Of a stretch of 64,000 bases of DNA, positions 1 to 8,736 are shown piece after piece (within the stretch, counting starts at the first letter, position 1; each line of letters starts with the position of its first letter). Source of the DNA: Foliamicus sp963666765. Lineage in GTDB: Bacteria; Pseudomonadota; Gammaproteobacteria; Steroidobacterales; Foliamicaceae. Location: NCBI GenBank assembly GCA_963666765.1, contig OY762933.1:434001-498000 (forward strand), read 5' to 3'. Made by a program: the position numbers and the translations under genes. Under the pieces are notes generated by a model. The model worked only from the letters and a program-made list of their open reading frames with translations. It ran no database searches and was not told where the DNA came from.

Positions 1-456
1 CGCTATCCGGATGCCGAGGTCTGGGGCCTGGATCCGTCCGAGCCGCTGCTGCGCTACGCACACAAGCGGGCGAAGGGCATGGAACTGCCGGTGCGTTTCA
101 AGCAGGCGAGGGGCGAGGCCACCGGTTTCGCCGACGGCTATTTCGACCTCGTCAACAGCTACATCCTGTTTCACGAGATTCCGTTCAGCGCCACCGAGAA
201 AGTGGTGCATGAGATGTACCGGATCCTGCGTCCCGGCGGCGTGTTCAACATCTACGATTTCCCGGTCGGCGATCCGATGACGCCGGAATCGCGCTACATG
301 TTCGAACTGGATCACCGCGACAACGGCGAGCCCTGGTCGATCGACCTGATGGAGAGCGACTTCGACGGCCTGCTGAAGTCCGTGGGCTTCGAGATCACGC
401 CCGGCCCGCGGCAGTTCCTGGTGGTGAAGACCTGGCACTGCCACAAGCCGCAGTGA
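1..456 (+). CDS. Class I SAM-dependent methyltransferase, 3' part
   Basis: The frame is open from the left edge to a TGA at 454-456, so about 151 C-terminal residues are visible and the true start lies outside; the ATG at 79 is internal. Seen: DAEVWGLDPS near the edge fits the strand-2 acidic residue that binds the SAM ribose, DLVNSYILFHEI fits the motif II region, and ILRPGGVFNIYDF fits the usual strand after it. The glycine-rich motif I loop must lie upstream. The family moves a methyl group from SAM to a small molecule or protein; the substrate cannot be read. The C-terminal 40 residues carry no recognisable extra domain. Confidence 0.85.
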   Translation, partial: RYPDAEVWGLDPSEPLLRYAHKRAKGMELPVRFKQARGEATGFADGYFDLVNSYILFHEIPFSATEKVVHEMYRILRPGGVFNIYDFPVGDPMTPESRYMFELDHRDNGEPWSIDLMESDFDGLLKSVGFEITPGPRQFLVVKTWHCHKPQ

Positions 457-574
457 CGCGCGCGTGCTGCGCGCCCTGACCATTTCCGGCGCCAGTGTGA
501 ACAAGCTGGCGAGCATTGTTGGCATAGTCGCCGGCATGCTAAATTTCCGCGTCAGGCGTATAAGGGGTTCCTTG

Positions 575-2626
575 ATGATGAGGATGCTGCATCGATATGG
601 TGCGTTTTGGTTTGCAGTCCGTTTCGTTTCTCTTGGCGCCGCCGTTTCGCTATCCGCATGCGGGGGTTCCGGTTCCGACAGTCCGCTACCACCGCTGACT
701 TCTTCTCCGAGCATCAGCGTCTCCACCACCAGTATCGAGGCGGAGGCGGATGGCGAGCGCGTATCCGTCGATGTGTCCAACGATGGTGGCGGAACGCTGA
801 ACTGGACGGCTGCCGTCGCTGACGGCGTGGATTGGGCCCGCATCTCGGGCGGATCCAGGGGAACCAACTCGGGAACCGTTGAGATCGAAGTTGACGCCAA
901 CACGGGCGCCGCTCGCGAGTTCGAATTGACCGTGTCGGGCAATGACACCACTTCCAGCACCGTTGCGGTCCGACAGGCGGAAGCGCCGGCGGTCCTTGAT
1001 CTGTCGGCCTCCTCCACGGAATTGGATGGCGAGGGCGGCGCCGTCAGCCTGCAGGTGCGCAACACCGGTTACGCAACGATGCAATGGACCGCCCGCCTGC
1101 CGGACGATGTGGACTGGGCCTATATCGAAAGCGGCGACTCCGGCACAGACTCTGGAGAGATCATGGTCCGCTACGCCCTGAATGGCGGCGAGGATCGGGA
1201 ACTTGAGGTTGCCGTGACCGCGGCGGCGGCCTCCAATTCGCCGCAGTCGCTGGCGTTGAGCCAGGAATGGTTTGGTGTGAGCGCCTGCACCTACACGGAG
1301 GCCCGCAAGGAAGTGTTCGACATCCTCCGGGACGTTTATTACTTCAACGATGAGGTGGAGCAGCAAGCAAAATACGACAGACTATTTCTGGATGATTTCA
1401 GCAATATCGATGCGCTTCTGGACGAGATTCGCTGGATGCCCGAGACGCTTGACCGCGGGTTTAGCTACTGGCTGACCAAGAAGGAGTCCGAAATGCTGTT
1501 TGCCGGCGAGGCGTTTATTTTCGGGTTCCGCATGCTTGTCATCGTCAACGAGTCGGATCAGCCTCTTTATCTTGAGATGCGCGATGTCTATGAAGGGTCT
1601 CCGGCAGGCGACGCCGGTCTCAGGCGGGGCGACAAGATCCTGGCTCTGAACGGCAAGACGGTCGATGGCCTTACCTTCGAGCAGATTCAGGTTGAACTGG
1701 GTCCCAACGAGGAAGGCTACGAGGTCGAGGTCGAGGTGGAAACGCCGTCAGGCGCCCGCAGGGCGTACCGCATGGCCAAGCGGCTGGTTGAGCTCCGGAC
1801 CGTGCCGGAGGAACACGTCAGCATTTTTGATACGGACGCAGGCAAGGTGGGCTATCTTCACTTCAGGACCTTTTTCGGTGATGCGAACGAACGGTTGCTG
1901 GAGGAATTCGCCGGCTTCAGGTCCGAGGGTGTCCGTCATGTGATCGTTGACTTGCGCTACAACGGAGGCGGCAGCGTGCCGATCGCCCATGGCCTCGCCA
2001 CGCTGATCGGCGGTCCGGAATTGTTCGAGAATCAGACGCAAACCTTACTGTCGAGGCGGATTCACAACCGTGTTCTCGAATTAAGCGGCTGGAACCAGAG
2101 CACCTATTTTGGATGCGGCGTATACGGAGCGCCCGATCTGGTGGCGAGATGCGAGAACGAATCGTCACTGCGGGATCTGGAAAACGTCATTTTTATCACC
2201 AGCCGCGGCTCGGCTTCCGCCAGCGAGCTGGTCATTACCGCGCTTCAGCCGTATGAGAACGTCGCCGTGGCCGGGGACCGCACCTATGGCAAGCCCGTGG
2301 GGCAGTATGGCTTCGACTTTTGCCTGGTGAACCCGGACGATCGGTTCTCCGGCGTGGGAACGCTGTGGCCGGTGTCCTTTGCAACCGTCAATTCCGAAGG
2401 CTTCGAGGAATATTACGATGGCATTCCGGTAACCGGCGGCTGCGAAGCGCCGGACGATCTCAGCCATCCGCTTGGCGACGCCCGGGAGGATCGAATCGCG
2501 GCGGCCTTGCGCTTCATCGAAACCGGCAGTTGCGGCGCGTCCTCATCCTCCCGCCTCGCCAGACGAGGCGCACAAATGCAGCCCGGCCCAGCCCAGGACC
2601 CGGTCACGCAGTTCTTCGGTAATTGA
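575..2626 (+). CDS. Lipoprotein S41 (C-terminal-processing) peptidase with two BACON-like domains, copy 1
   Basis: Predicted 683-residue outer-membrane or periplasmic lipoprotein. The ATG at 575 is preceded by AAGGGG and opens a lipoprotein signal ending LSAC (Cys29). The frame stays open upstream to a GTG at 464, but that start would place the signal internally. Two beta-sandwich repeats of about 95 residues follow (roughly 45-135 and 138-232), each with a TLNWTA/TMQWTA and VDWA pattern typical of BACON domains. The S41 part runs from about 236: a PDZ-like segment (SPAGDAGLRRGDKILALNG), LRYNGGGSVP, the serine motif GSASASEL near residue 546-551 and the lysine motif TYGKPVGQYG. These fit the Ser/Lys dyad of tail-specific peptidases. 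BACON domains are thought to bind glycans or mucins. Substrate unknown. It is followed directly by a close paralog. Confidence 0.88.
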   Translation: MMRMLHRYGAFWFAVRFVSLGAAVSLSACGGSGSDSPLPPLTSSPSISVSTTSIEAEADGERVSVDVSNDGGGTLNWTAAVADGVDWARISGGSRGTNSGTVEIEVDANTGAAREFELTVSGNDTTSSTVAVRQAEAPAVLDLSASSTELDGEGGAVSLQVRNTGYATMQWTARLPDDVDWAYIESGDSGTDSGEIMVRYALNGGEDRELEVAVTAAAASNSPQSLALSQEWFGVSACTYTEARKEVFDILRDVYYFNDEVEQQAKYDRLFLDDFSNIDALLDEIRWMPETLDRGFSYWLTKKESEMLFAGEAFIFGFRMLVIVNESDQPLYLEMRDVYEGSPAGDAGLRRGDKILALNGKTVDGLTFEQIQVELGPNEEGYEVEVEVETPSGARRAYRMAKRLVELRTVPEEHVSIFDTDAGKVGYLHFRTFFGDANERLLEEFAGFRSEGVRHVIVDLRYNGGGSVPIAHGLATLIGGPELFENQTQTLLSRRIHNRVLELSGWNQSTYFGCGVYGAPDLVARCENESSLRDLENVIFITSRGSASASELVITALQPYENVAVAGDRTYGKPVGQYGFDFCLVNPDDRFSGVGTLWPVSFATVNSEGFEEYYDGIPVTGGCEAPDDLSHPLGDAREDRIAAALRFIETGSCGASSSSRLARRGAQMQPGPAQDPVTQFFGN

Positions 2627-2652
2627 TCCTGCGCCGGCAGGTTCCCGCAACT

Positions 2653-4701
2653 GTGAGCAGGCTCGGCCACTATCTTGGGATTGGATGTTCAGCTTGCGTC
2701 ACTTTCGTAGTCTTGTCTGTTCTGGTTTCCGCGTGCGGCGGTTCGGGTTCCGATGCGCCGCCGCCCGCTCCTCCAAGCCTCGGTCTTTCCGCGACCAGCA
2801 TCGAAGCTGAGGCAGCGGGAGAAACCGTTTCCGTAAATGTGTCCAACGGTGGCGGCGGCACACTGAGCTGGACGGCAGCCATCGCCGACGGCGTGGACTG
2901 GGCGCGCATTTCGAGCGGATCCAGCGGCAGCAACGCCGGAACTATACAAATCGAAATCGACCCGAACCTGGACGACATGCGCGAGTTCGAACTGACCGTG
3001 TCGGCCGCCGGGGTGGATTCAAGCACTGTGGCCGTCCGTCAGGCGGACGGTCGCCCGGCTATTGAGTTTTCGGTCGACAGCACGGAACTGGACGGAGAGG
3101 GCGGCAGTCTTTCGCTGCAGGTGCGGAATACCGGCATCGCGCCGATGCAATGGAGCGCTGCCCTGCCGGATGGCGTGGACTGGGCCAACATCCACCGCGG
3201 CGAGGAAGGCACGGATGCCGGCGAAATCGTGGTCCGTTACGATTTGAACGGTGGCTTCGACCGCGAACTTTCGGTGAGGGTTACGGCCTCCGCCGCCGTT
3301 AATTCGCCCCAATCGCTCACGTTGAGCCAGCAATGGTTTGCCTCATCGGCCTGCACGTTTCCCGAGGCCCGGGCGGAGTTTCTCGAGCTGATGAAGAAGT
3401 GGTATTACTTCAATGATGATCCGGAGCAGAAGGCGCTTTACGATGGCCTGGATATTGACGACTACGCCAGTCTCGACGCCATTCTGGAAAGCCTTCGCTC
3501 GCGGCCCCGCGATCGGTTCTTCAGCTACTGGTTTACCGCCGCGCAAGCCGACAGGCTGTTCGACGGGCAATACCCCAGTTTCGGCTTCTTTGGCTGGGTA
3601 GCCCTCAGTGTCAACTTCAACACGGGAAGGCATGAAATCCTCCACTATCAGGTTGCCGATGTCTATGCCGATTCTCCGGCAGGCAATGCGGGACTCGAAC
3701 GCGGGGACAGGATCGTGAGCCTGAACGGCAAGCGGATCGATGAAATGAGCGATCCTCCGAAGGTCCACGAAGAAATGGGCCCCGACGAGGAAGGCGTGGA
3801 AGTAAGTTTCGAAGTCGAGAAGCAATCAGGCGAGCGCCTGAGATTCAGCATGACCAAGTCGCTCATTGATTTTCCCGCGGTTCCGGAGGAACACGTGCGA
3901 ATGTTCGATACGGACGCGGGAAGAGTCGGCTATGTGCATTTTCGTGGCTCTGTCGGAGATGCGAACGAGCGGCTGCTTGAGGAATTCGCCGAATTCAACG
4001 CCGCCGGCGTCAGGAACCTGATCGTGGACCTGCGCTACAACGCCGGGGGCAGCGTGCCCATCGCCAATGGGCTCGCCACCCTGATCGGCGGTCCTGAACT
4101 GTTCGAGAACCAGACGCAAACAGTGTTGTCAAGGAGCGTTCACAACGAGCAGCTCAGACTGGAAGGGCGGGACAGGACGACCTATTTCGGATGTGACGCC
4201 TATCCCACCCCGGACATGGCCGCACGCTGCGAGACCGAAGCGTCAATACGCGATATTGAAAACGTGGTGTTCATCACAGACATCCTTACCATCTCCCCCA
4301 GCGAACTGGTCATTGCCGCGCTTCAACCCCACGAGAATATTGCCCTTGTGGGCGTTCGCACATTCGGCAAGCCGGTGGGACAGTACGGCCTGCGCTTCTG
4401 CCTGGCCGATCCGAACGACATGGATTCGCGGCAGGCTGAACTATGGCCCGTGACCTTTGCGAGCGTCAACTCGGAAGGTTTCGGCGACTACTACCACGGC
4501 ATTCAGGTGACCGGGGGCTGCGACGTCGATGACGACTTAAGCCGTCAATTGGGCGACCCCGAAGAGGCCCGGATCGCCGCCGCCCTCCGTTACCTGGAGA
4601 CCGGCAGTTGCGGCGCGCCCGAGTCCTTCCGTGCGCCGGCGCAGGGCAGGATAGTAAAGGGCCTGCCGCGCGACCCGCGCAAACGGCTACGGGGTCACTA
4701 A
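2653..4701 (+). CDS. Lipoprotein S41 peptidase with two BACON-like domains, copy 2
   Basis: Predicted 682 residues, almost exactly the length of the preceding paralog, with the same order: lipoprotein signal (LVSAC), two BACON-like repeats, PDZ-like segment (SPAGNAGLERGDRIVSLNG), LRYNAGGSVP, serine motif and TFGKPVGQYG. The serine motif reads TISPSEL rather than SASASEL, keeping both serines and the Glu but changing the residues between. I chose GTG 2653, which has GGCAGG upstream and equalises length with copy 1; a TTG at 2623 overlapping the upstream stop is the alternative. The gene starts within 30 bases of copy 1, so they are probably co-transcribed. It ends convergently with the flavoprotein gene, with a 4-base overlap of the two coding ends. 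Confidence 0.87.
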   Translation: MSRLGHYLGIGCSACVTFVVLSVLVSACGGSGSDAPPPAPPSLGLSATSIEAEAAGETVSVNVSNGGGGTLSWTAAIADGVDWARISSGSSGSNAGTIQIEIDPNLDDMREFELTVSAAGVDSSTVAVRQADGRPAIEFSVDSTELDGEGGSLSLQVRNTGIAPMQWSAALPDGVDWANIHRGEEGTDAGEIVVRYDLNGGFDRELSVRVTASAAVNSPQSLTLSQQWFASSACTFPEARAEFLELMKKWYYFNDDPEQKALYDGLDIDDYASLDAILESLRSRPRDRFFSYWFTAAQADRLFDGQYPSFGFFGWVALSVNFNTGRHEILHYQVADVYADSPAGNAGLERGDRIVSLNGKRIDEMSDPPKVHEEMGPDEEGVEVSFEVEKQSGERLRFSMTKSLIDFPAVPEEHVRMFDTDAGRVGYVHFRGSVGDANERLLEEFAEFNAAGVRNLIVDLRYNAGGSVPIANGLATLIGGPELFENQTQTVLSRSVHNEQLRLEGRDRTTYFGCDAYPTPDMAARCETEASIRDIENVVFITDILTISPSELVIAALQPHENIALVGVRTFGKPVGQYGLRFCLADPNDMDSRQAELWPVTFASVNSEGFGDYYHGIQVTGGCDVDDDLSRQLGDPEEARIAAALRYLETGSCGAPESFRAPAQGRIVKGLPRDPRKRLRGH

Positions 4702-6128
4702 GCGGCGCGGGCCTGCAGTTGCGCGGCGGTCTGCTCGCCGATCATGCGGCCGAAGGTCATGGCCGGCATCAGCGACATGCCGCCGACGAAGGCGGCGCCT
4801 GACAGGCGCGTGAATCCGAGAATTTCGCCGGCGGCGTAGAGGCCGCCTATCGGCTTTTCGGACTGGTCCAGGACCTGGAGGTCGCCGTTGATCTTGACGC
4901 CGCCGGGACTGATCACGGTTACGCCCACCGCTTCAATGCCGTAATACGGAGCCCGCTCGATGCGGCGCGGCAGAAAAAGGCGATCGAAGTCGGGGTCCTC
5001 GTGATTGTCGACGGCTTCGTTGTAGCGCGTGACCGTTGCCACGAGGTTTTCCGGGGGAATGTCGAAGCGGCCAGCCAATTCCTCGATGGAGTCGGCTTTC
5101 TGGAACGCCGGGTGTGTGTTGAATTCGGGACGCAGGTCGCGGCCCTGCTTGTCCAGTACGCTCATGGGCGTTGCGTTCTGGCGAATGCCTTCGTCGAATA
5201 CGATGACCATGCGCATCCCGGGTTGCTTCAACAGCGAGGTCTCGCTGTAGTGAATGCTTGGGTGGTCTTCGCGCAGGAAACGTTTGCCCTGGCCGTCCAC
5301 GTAAATTTCCCATGGCGCCCGGTAGGCCGGGGCCAGTTGGAAGAACCAGGCGCTCAAGGGGTTGTCCGGGTCCTGCAGGAAACCCGCGAAGGTGGCCAGA
5401 AACTGGTCGGTGCGATCGATCTTCGCGCCGATGTCACGGGCCGCGATGATCCCTTCGCCGCGCGAAAACGGGTTGCAATGGGAATGCAGGGGGTAGGGCG
5501 TGACCTCGTTCCATAGCTCCGGATTGGCGGCGTAACCGCCGGTGGTCAGCGCCACATTCGGCGCCCGGAATTCGAGTTCCTCGCCTGCGCTTTCGGCTTT
5601 GACGCCGATAACGGCCCCGGAAGCGGAAGTGAGCAGACCGGTCATGCGGGTCTGCAGCCGCAGGTCGATCGCTCCCGACGCCACCAGTTCCCGATGCACC
5701 GGCTCGATCACCTTGAGAATCGAAATGGCCTGCTCGTGGCCCCAGACGTAGCGGCGCGTGGTGTAGGGTTCGTGCACCATCCCGGCGACCGGCGTTTCCG
5801 GCGCCAGTTCAAGCCCCAGGTCCATCAGCCAGTGCAGGGTCTCCGCTGCGCCGCCAATCGCAAGCGGCCCCAGGACCGGGTCTATGCCTCCGTAGGCAAT
5901 GCGCTGGGCGTCGCGGTAGTGTTCTTCGGCGCTGTCCTCGATGCCCAGCGCGGCCTGCTGGCGCGTGCCCGCGGCGCTGATCTGGCCCGACGACCAGTAG
6001 AGCGTGCCGCCCACGCGCGTGTCGGCGTCGATCTGCAGCACCCGGGCGCCGCCCTGGGCTGCGAATATGGCCGCCGGCATGCCCGCGGAGCCGGCGCCGA
6101 CCACGATGATGTCGTATTCCTTGCTCAT
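4698..6128 (-). CDS. FAD-dependent oxidoreductase, fumarate reductase/KstD-like family
   Basis: 476 residues. The N-terminus IIVVGAGSAGMPAAIFAAQG is an FAD-binding Rossmann fold with GxGxxG, followed by an acidic residue (QIDAD). The C-terminal GGLYAAGEILGF and GGMSLMPAMTFGRMIGEQ are the second FAD-contacting region of FAD_binding_2 proteins (fumarate reductase flavoprotein subunit, ketosteroid dehydrogenase, urocanate reductase). No signal peptide or heme motifs are visible, so a cytoplasmic enzyme is likely; the substrate is not identifiable. Its ATG overlaps the stop of the slipin gene by 4 bases, implying translational coupling with slipin and NfeD, which is an unusual partner for this enzyme class. 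Confidence 0.85.
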   Translation of the reverse strand: MSKEYDIIVVGAGSAGMPAAIFAAQGGARVLQIDADTRVGGTLYWSSGQISAAGTRQQAALGIEDSAEEHYRDAQRIAYGGIDPVLGPLAIGGAAETLHWLMDLGLELAPETPVAGMVHEPYTTRRYVWGHEQAISILKVIEPVHRELVASGAIDLRLQTRMTGLLTSASGAVIGVKAESAGEELEFRAPNVALTTGGYAANPELWNEVTPYPLHSHCNPFSRGEGIIAARDIGAKIDRTDQFLATFAGFLQDPDNPLSAWFFQLAPAYRAPWEIYVDGQGKRFLREDHPSIHYSETSLLKQPGMRMVIVFDEGIRQNATPMSVLDKQGRDLRPEFNTHPAFQKADSIEELAGRFDIPPENLVATVTRYNEAVDNHEDPDFDRLFLPRRIERAPYYGIEAVGVTVISPGGVKINGDLQVLDQSEKPIGGLYAAGEILGFTRLSGAAFVGGMSLMPAMTFGRMIGEQTAAQLQARAA

Positions 6129-6877
6129 GACTTGTCTCCGGTCATCTTCAGCAGCGGCTGGATAAGGTCGATGGGGAGCGGGAACACGATGGTGGTACTG
6201 CCCTCGTTGGCGACCTCGGTGAGCGTCTGCAGGTAACGCAGTTGCAGCGCCTGCCCCTCCTTGCCTAGCGTGGCCGCGGCTTCCGCCAATTGCGTGGCTG
6301 CCTGCCGTTCGCCCTTCGCGTGAATGACCTTGGCGCGCCGGGACCGCTCGGCCTCGGCCTGGGCGGCGATCGCGCGGATCATGCTCTCGTCCAGGTCCAC
6401 ATGCTTGATCTCGACATTGGAGACCTTGATGCCCCAGGCGTCGGTGTGCTGGTCGAGAATTACCTGGATGTCCTGGTTCAGCTTGTCACGCTCGGACAGC
6501 ATCTCGTCGAGGTCGTGCTGGCCGAGCACCGAGCGCAGCGTGGTCTGCGCGAGCTGGCTGGTGGCCTCGAATACGTTGGCCACCTGGATGATGGCGCGCT
6601 CGGGGTCCACGATACGGAAGTACACCACCGCGTTTACCTTGACCGAGACGTTGTCGCGCGAGATCACGTCCTGGGTGGGCACGTCCATGACGATGACGCG
6701 AAGGTCCACCCGCACCATCCTCTGGATCAGCGGGATCACGATGATGAGCCCCGGTCCCTTGACTTTCCAGAACCGGCCGAGCAGGAAAATCACCCCTCGC
6801 TCGTACTCCGAAAGAATTCGCACCGAGGCGATTATGAGTACGAGAATGATTATTCCCGCAATAAGATAAGTTAACAT
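6125..6877 (-). CDS. Slipin, SPFH/stomatin-like membrane protein
   Basis: 250 residues: one N-terminal membrane segment (about 3-20, LIAGIIILVLIIASVRIL), then an SPFH domain starting SEYERGVIFLLGRFWKVKGPG, with the typical VPTQDVISRDNVSVKV stretch, a coiled-coil helix rich in Ala/Glu/Arg (about 165-210) and a short hydrophobic C-terminus. Slipins scaffold membrane microdomains and are usually encoded next to an NfeD membrane protease, which cleaves the slipin C-terminal hydrophobic region in the characterised archaeal pair. Here nfeD lies 10 bases upstream and the flavoprotein gene overlaps the 3' end. Confidence 0.93.
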   Translation of the reverse strand: MLTYLIAGIIILVLIIASVRILSEYERGVIFLLGRFWKVKGPGLIIVIPLIQRMVRVDLRVIVMDVPTQDVISRDNVSVKVNAVVYFRIVDPERAIIQVANVFEATSQLAQTTLRSVLGQHDLDEMLSERDKLNQDIQVILDQHTDAWGIKVSNVEIKHVDLDESMIRAIAAQAEAERSRRAKVIHAKGERQAATQLAEAAATLGKEGQALQLRYLQTLTEVANEGSTTIVFPLPIDLIQPLLKMTGDKS

Positions 6878-6887
6878 TTTTAACTCC

Positions 6888-8474
6888 TTAACCCGTTTTC
6901 TTCAACAAAGAGAATAAGTTTGGACGCGCCGCTGGCGCGGGTGGTGAATCCCCGACTTCCAGCCGCAGTCCGTCCACCGACTGCACGTACAGTTGCTGTC
7001 CCTTCCTGACCGGCGTCTGGCTCGTGGCATGCCAGCGTTCGCCCTGGACCAGGACCGGGCCGGCGCCCTCGAAGTCCTCCAGCACCGTGGCCCTGCGGCC
7101 TGCCAGGCCTTCCCGTCCGCTCACCACCGGTCTGCGCCGGCTGCGCGCCAGCACCACGACCAGGCCGAGCATGAGCAGCCCCGCGGCCAGGCCGACGCCT
7201 CCGATTACGCGCAACGGCGCCTCGAAACCGGGAATGCCGGTGTCAAAAAGAATGATCGATCCCACAACGAATGCCACGACTCCTCCAGTTCCCAAAACCC
7301 CGAAGCTGGGAGTAACGGATTCCGCCACGATAAGACCCACCCCCAGGGCCATGAGCGCCAGTCCGGCGTAATTAACCGGCAGTATGCTCAGGGCATACGC
7401 CGCCAGGAGCAGGCAGATGACGCCGATGACGCCCGGTATCCAGGTGCCGGGGTTATACCCCTCCAGCAGCAGCCCGTAAAGGCCGACAATCAGCAGCAGG
7501 TAGGCCACGTTCGGGTTGGTGAGGATCGACAGGAAGCGGGTGCGCCAATCGGGCTCGAGCCGTTCAACCTGTATGCCGGCCGTCTGCAGGCGGATTTTCT
7601 CGCCGTTGATGTCCACTTCGCGGCCGTCGGCCTTCTCCAGGACCTCCGCCAGGTCGTTGGCGATAAAGTCCGCGACGTTCATTTCAACGGCTTCCTCGGC
7701 CTCCAGCGTCACGCCTTCGCGCACCGCCTGCTCGGCCCAGTCGGCGTTGCGGCCCCGCAGGTTGGCCAGCGAACGTATCCTTGATACGGCGTCGTTGACA
7801 ACCTTGCGTTTCATGGCCTCAGCGTCGATCTCTTCCGCCGTCTTGCCCGGAGAATCGTCGCCGTCTTCGGCCGAATCGCCGTCCTCGCCGCCCGAGTCTT
7901 CCCCGGTTTCCGATTCTTCCTCGGAAGCCGCAGTTTCATCGCTCTCGCCGGAAGATGTTTCATCCTCGGCGGCCGCTTCATGTTCGTCGAGCAGGACCGC
8001 GCCGATCGAAACGCCCGCGACTCCCGTCTGGCTCATGCTCACCGGGGTGGCGGCGCCGAGGGTCGTCGTGCGGGCCATGGCGGCGACATGGCTGGCATAG
8101 AGGATGTAGGTGCCGGCGCTGGCGGCCTTTGCTCCGCTTGGCGTTACGTATACGGCGACGGGCACGTCGGAAGCCAGTATCGCCTTGATCATGTCTTCCA
8201 TCGCGATCATCAGACCGCCGGGCGTGTCGAGTTCGAGGACCAGGATTCTGGCGTTGCGCTCCTGCGCGGTCTCCAGGCTGGTGATGAAAAACTCGGCTGT
8301 CGCCACGCTGATGGCGTCGTCAATTGTGAGCACCAGCGCCAGGCCTGGAGACTCCTCTTCGACGGGTTCTTCGGAAGCATCCTGCGCCGGTCCGGCACGC
8401 CACAGGAAGACGCCCGCAAGTACCAGCAGGGCGGACGGAAAAAGGAACCTGCGCGCTTTGGAAAGTGCTTGCAT
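6888..8474 (-). CDS. NfeD-family membrane-bound ClpP-class serine protease, long form
   Basis: 528 residues. N-terminal membrane anchor or signal (about 8-28), a ClpP-like 1510-N protease domain (about 45-300) with LDTPGGL and the nucleophile region AASAGTYIL (Ser119) and a candidate dyad Lys near 224 (MKRKVVND). Four or five membrane helices follow (about 320-445), then a C-terminal OB-fold NfeD domain (about 450-510). An unusual insertion of about 55 residues, almost all Asp, Glu, Ser and Gly (about 163-218), sits inside the protease domain just before the Lys helix. It is the first gene of a run with slipin and the flavoprotein. Likely role: membrane quality control by slipin-linked proteolysis. 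Confidence 0.92.
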   Translation of the reverse strand: MQALSKARRFLFPSALLVLAGVFLWRAGPAQDASEEPVEEESPGLALVLTIDDAISVATAEFFITSLETAQERNARILVLELDTPGGLMIAMEDMIKAILASDVPVAVYVTPSGAKAASAGTYILYASHVAAMARTTTLGAATPVSMSQTGVAGVSIGAVLLDEHEAAAEDETSSGESDETAASEEESETGEDSGGEDGDSAEDGDDSPGKTAEEIDAEAMKRKVVNDAVSRIRSLANLRGRNADWAEQAVREGVTLEAEEAVEMNVADFIANDLAEVLEKADGREVDINGEKIRLQTAGIQVERLEPDWRTRFLSILTNPNVAYLLLIVGLYGLLLEGYNPGTWIPGVIGVICLLLAAYALSILPVNYAGLALMALGVGLIVAESVTPSFGVLGTGGVVAFVVGSIILFDTGIPGFEAPLRVIGGVGLAAGLLMLGLVVVLARSRRRPVVSGREGLAGRRATVLEDFEGAGPVLVQGERWHATSQTPVRKGQQLYVQSVDGLRLEVGDSPPAPAARPNLFSLLKKTG

Positions 8475-8557
8475 AAAGGGCGTAGCATCATAGCACGCAA
8501 GGGTGTTCGCCGTTAGAATCCAGGGTTAGCCCGGAAAAACCGCACGGGGGGTGAGAA

Positions 8558-8734
8558 ATGAAGCGATTACTGACGTTCGCCGGCCTGCTCATGGCACTGT
8601 CCGCGGGCGCGCAGCAGGACATGGAAAACGTGACGATCGAGCCGCTGGCGGACCTCGACGAGCGCTGGAGCAGCGGGTTCATCGACGGCCAGGGTTTCAC
8701 CCGGGCAATCGTCGCGGGCCTGAGCGGAGGCTGA
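8558..8734 (+). CDS. Small exported protein, 58 residues, unknown function
   Basis: A short frame with a strong ribosome site (GGGGGTGAG, 8546-8554) 3-4 bases before its ATG. The product begins MKRLLTFAGLLMALSAGAQQ, a clear Sec signal peptide with a likely cut after AGA. The remaining about 40 residues are acidic with one Trp (LDERWSSGFIDGQGF) and have no recognisable domain. The stop lies two bases before the DAHP synthase ATG, so the two are probably translated from one message. GC-rich codon use fits a real gene. Function not recognised. Confidence 0.6.
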   Translation: MKRLLTFAGLLMALSAGAQQDMENVTIEPLADLDERWSSGFIDGQGFTRAIVAGLSGG

Positions 8735-8736
8735 GC

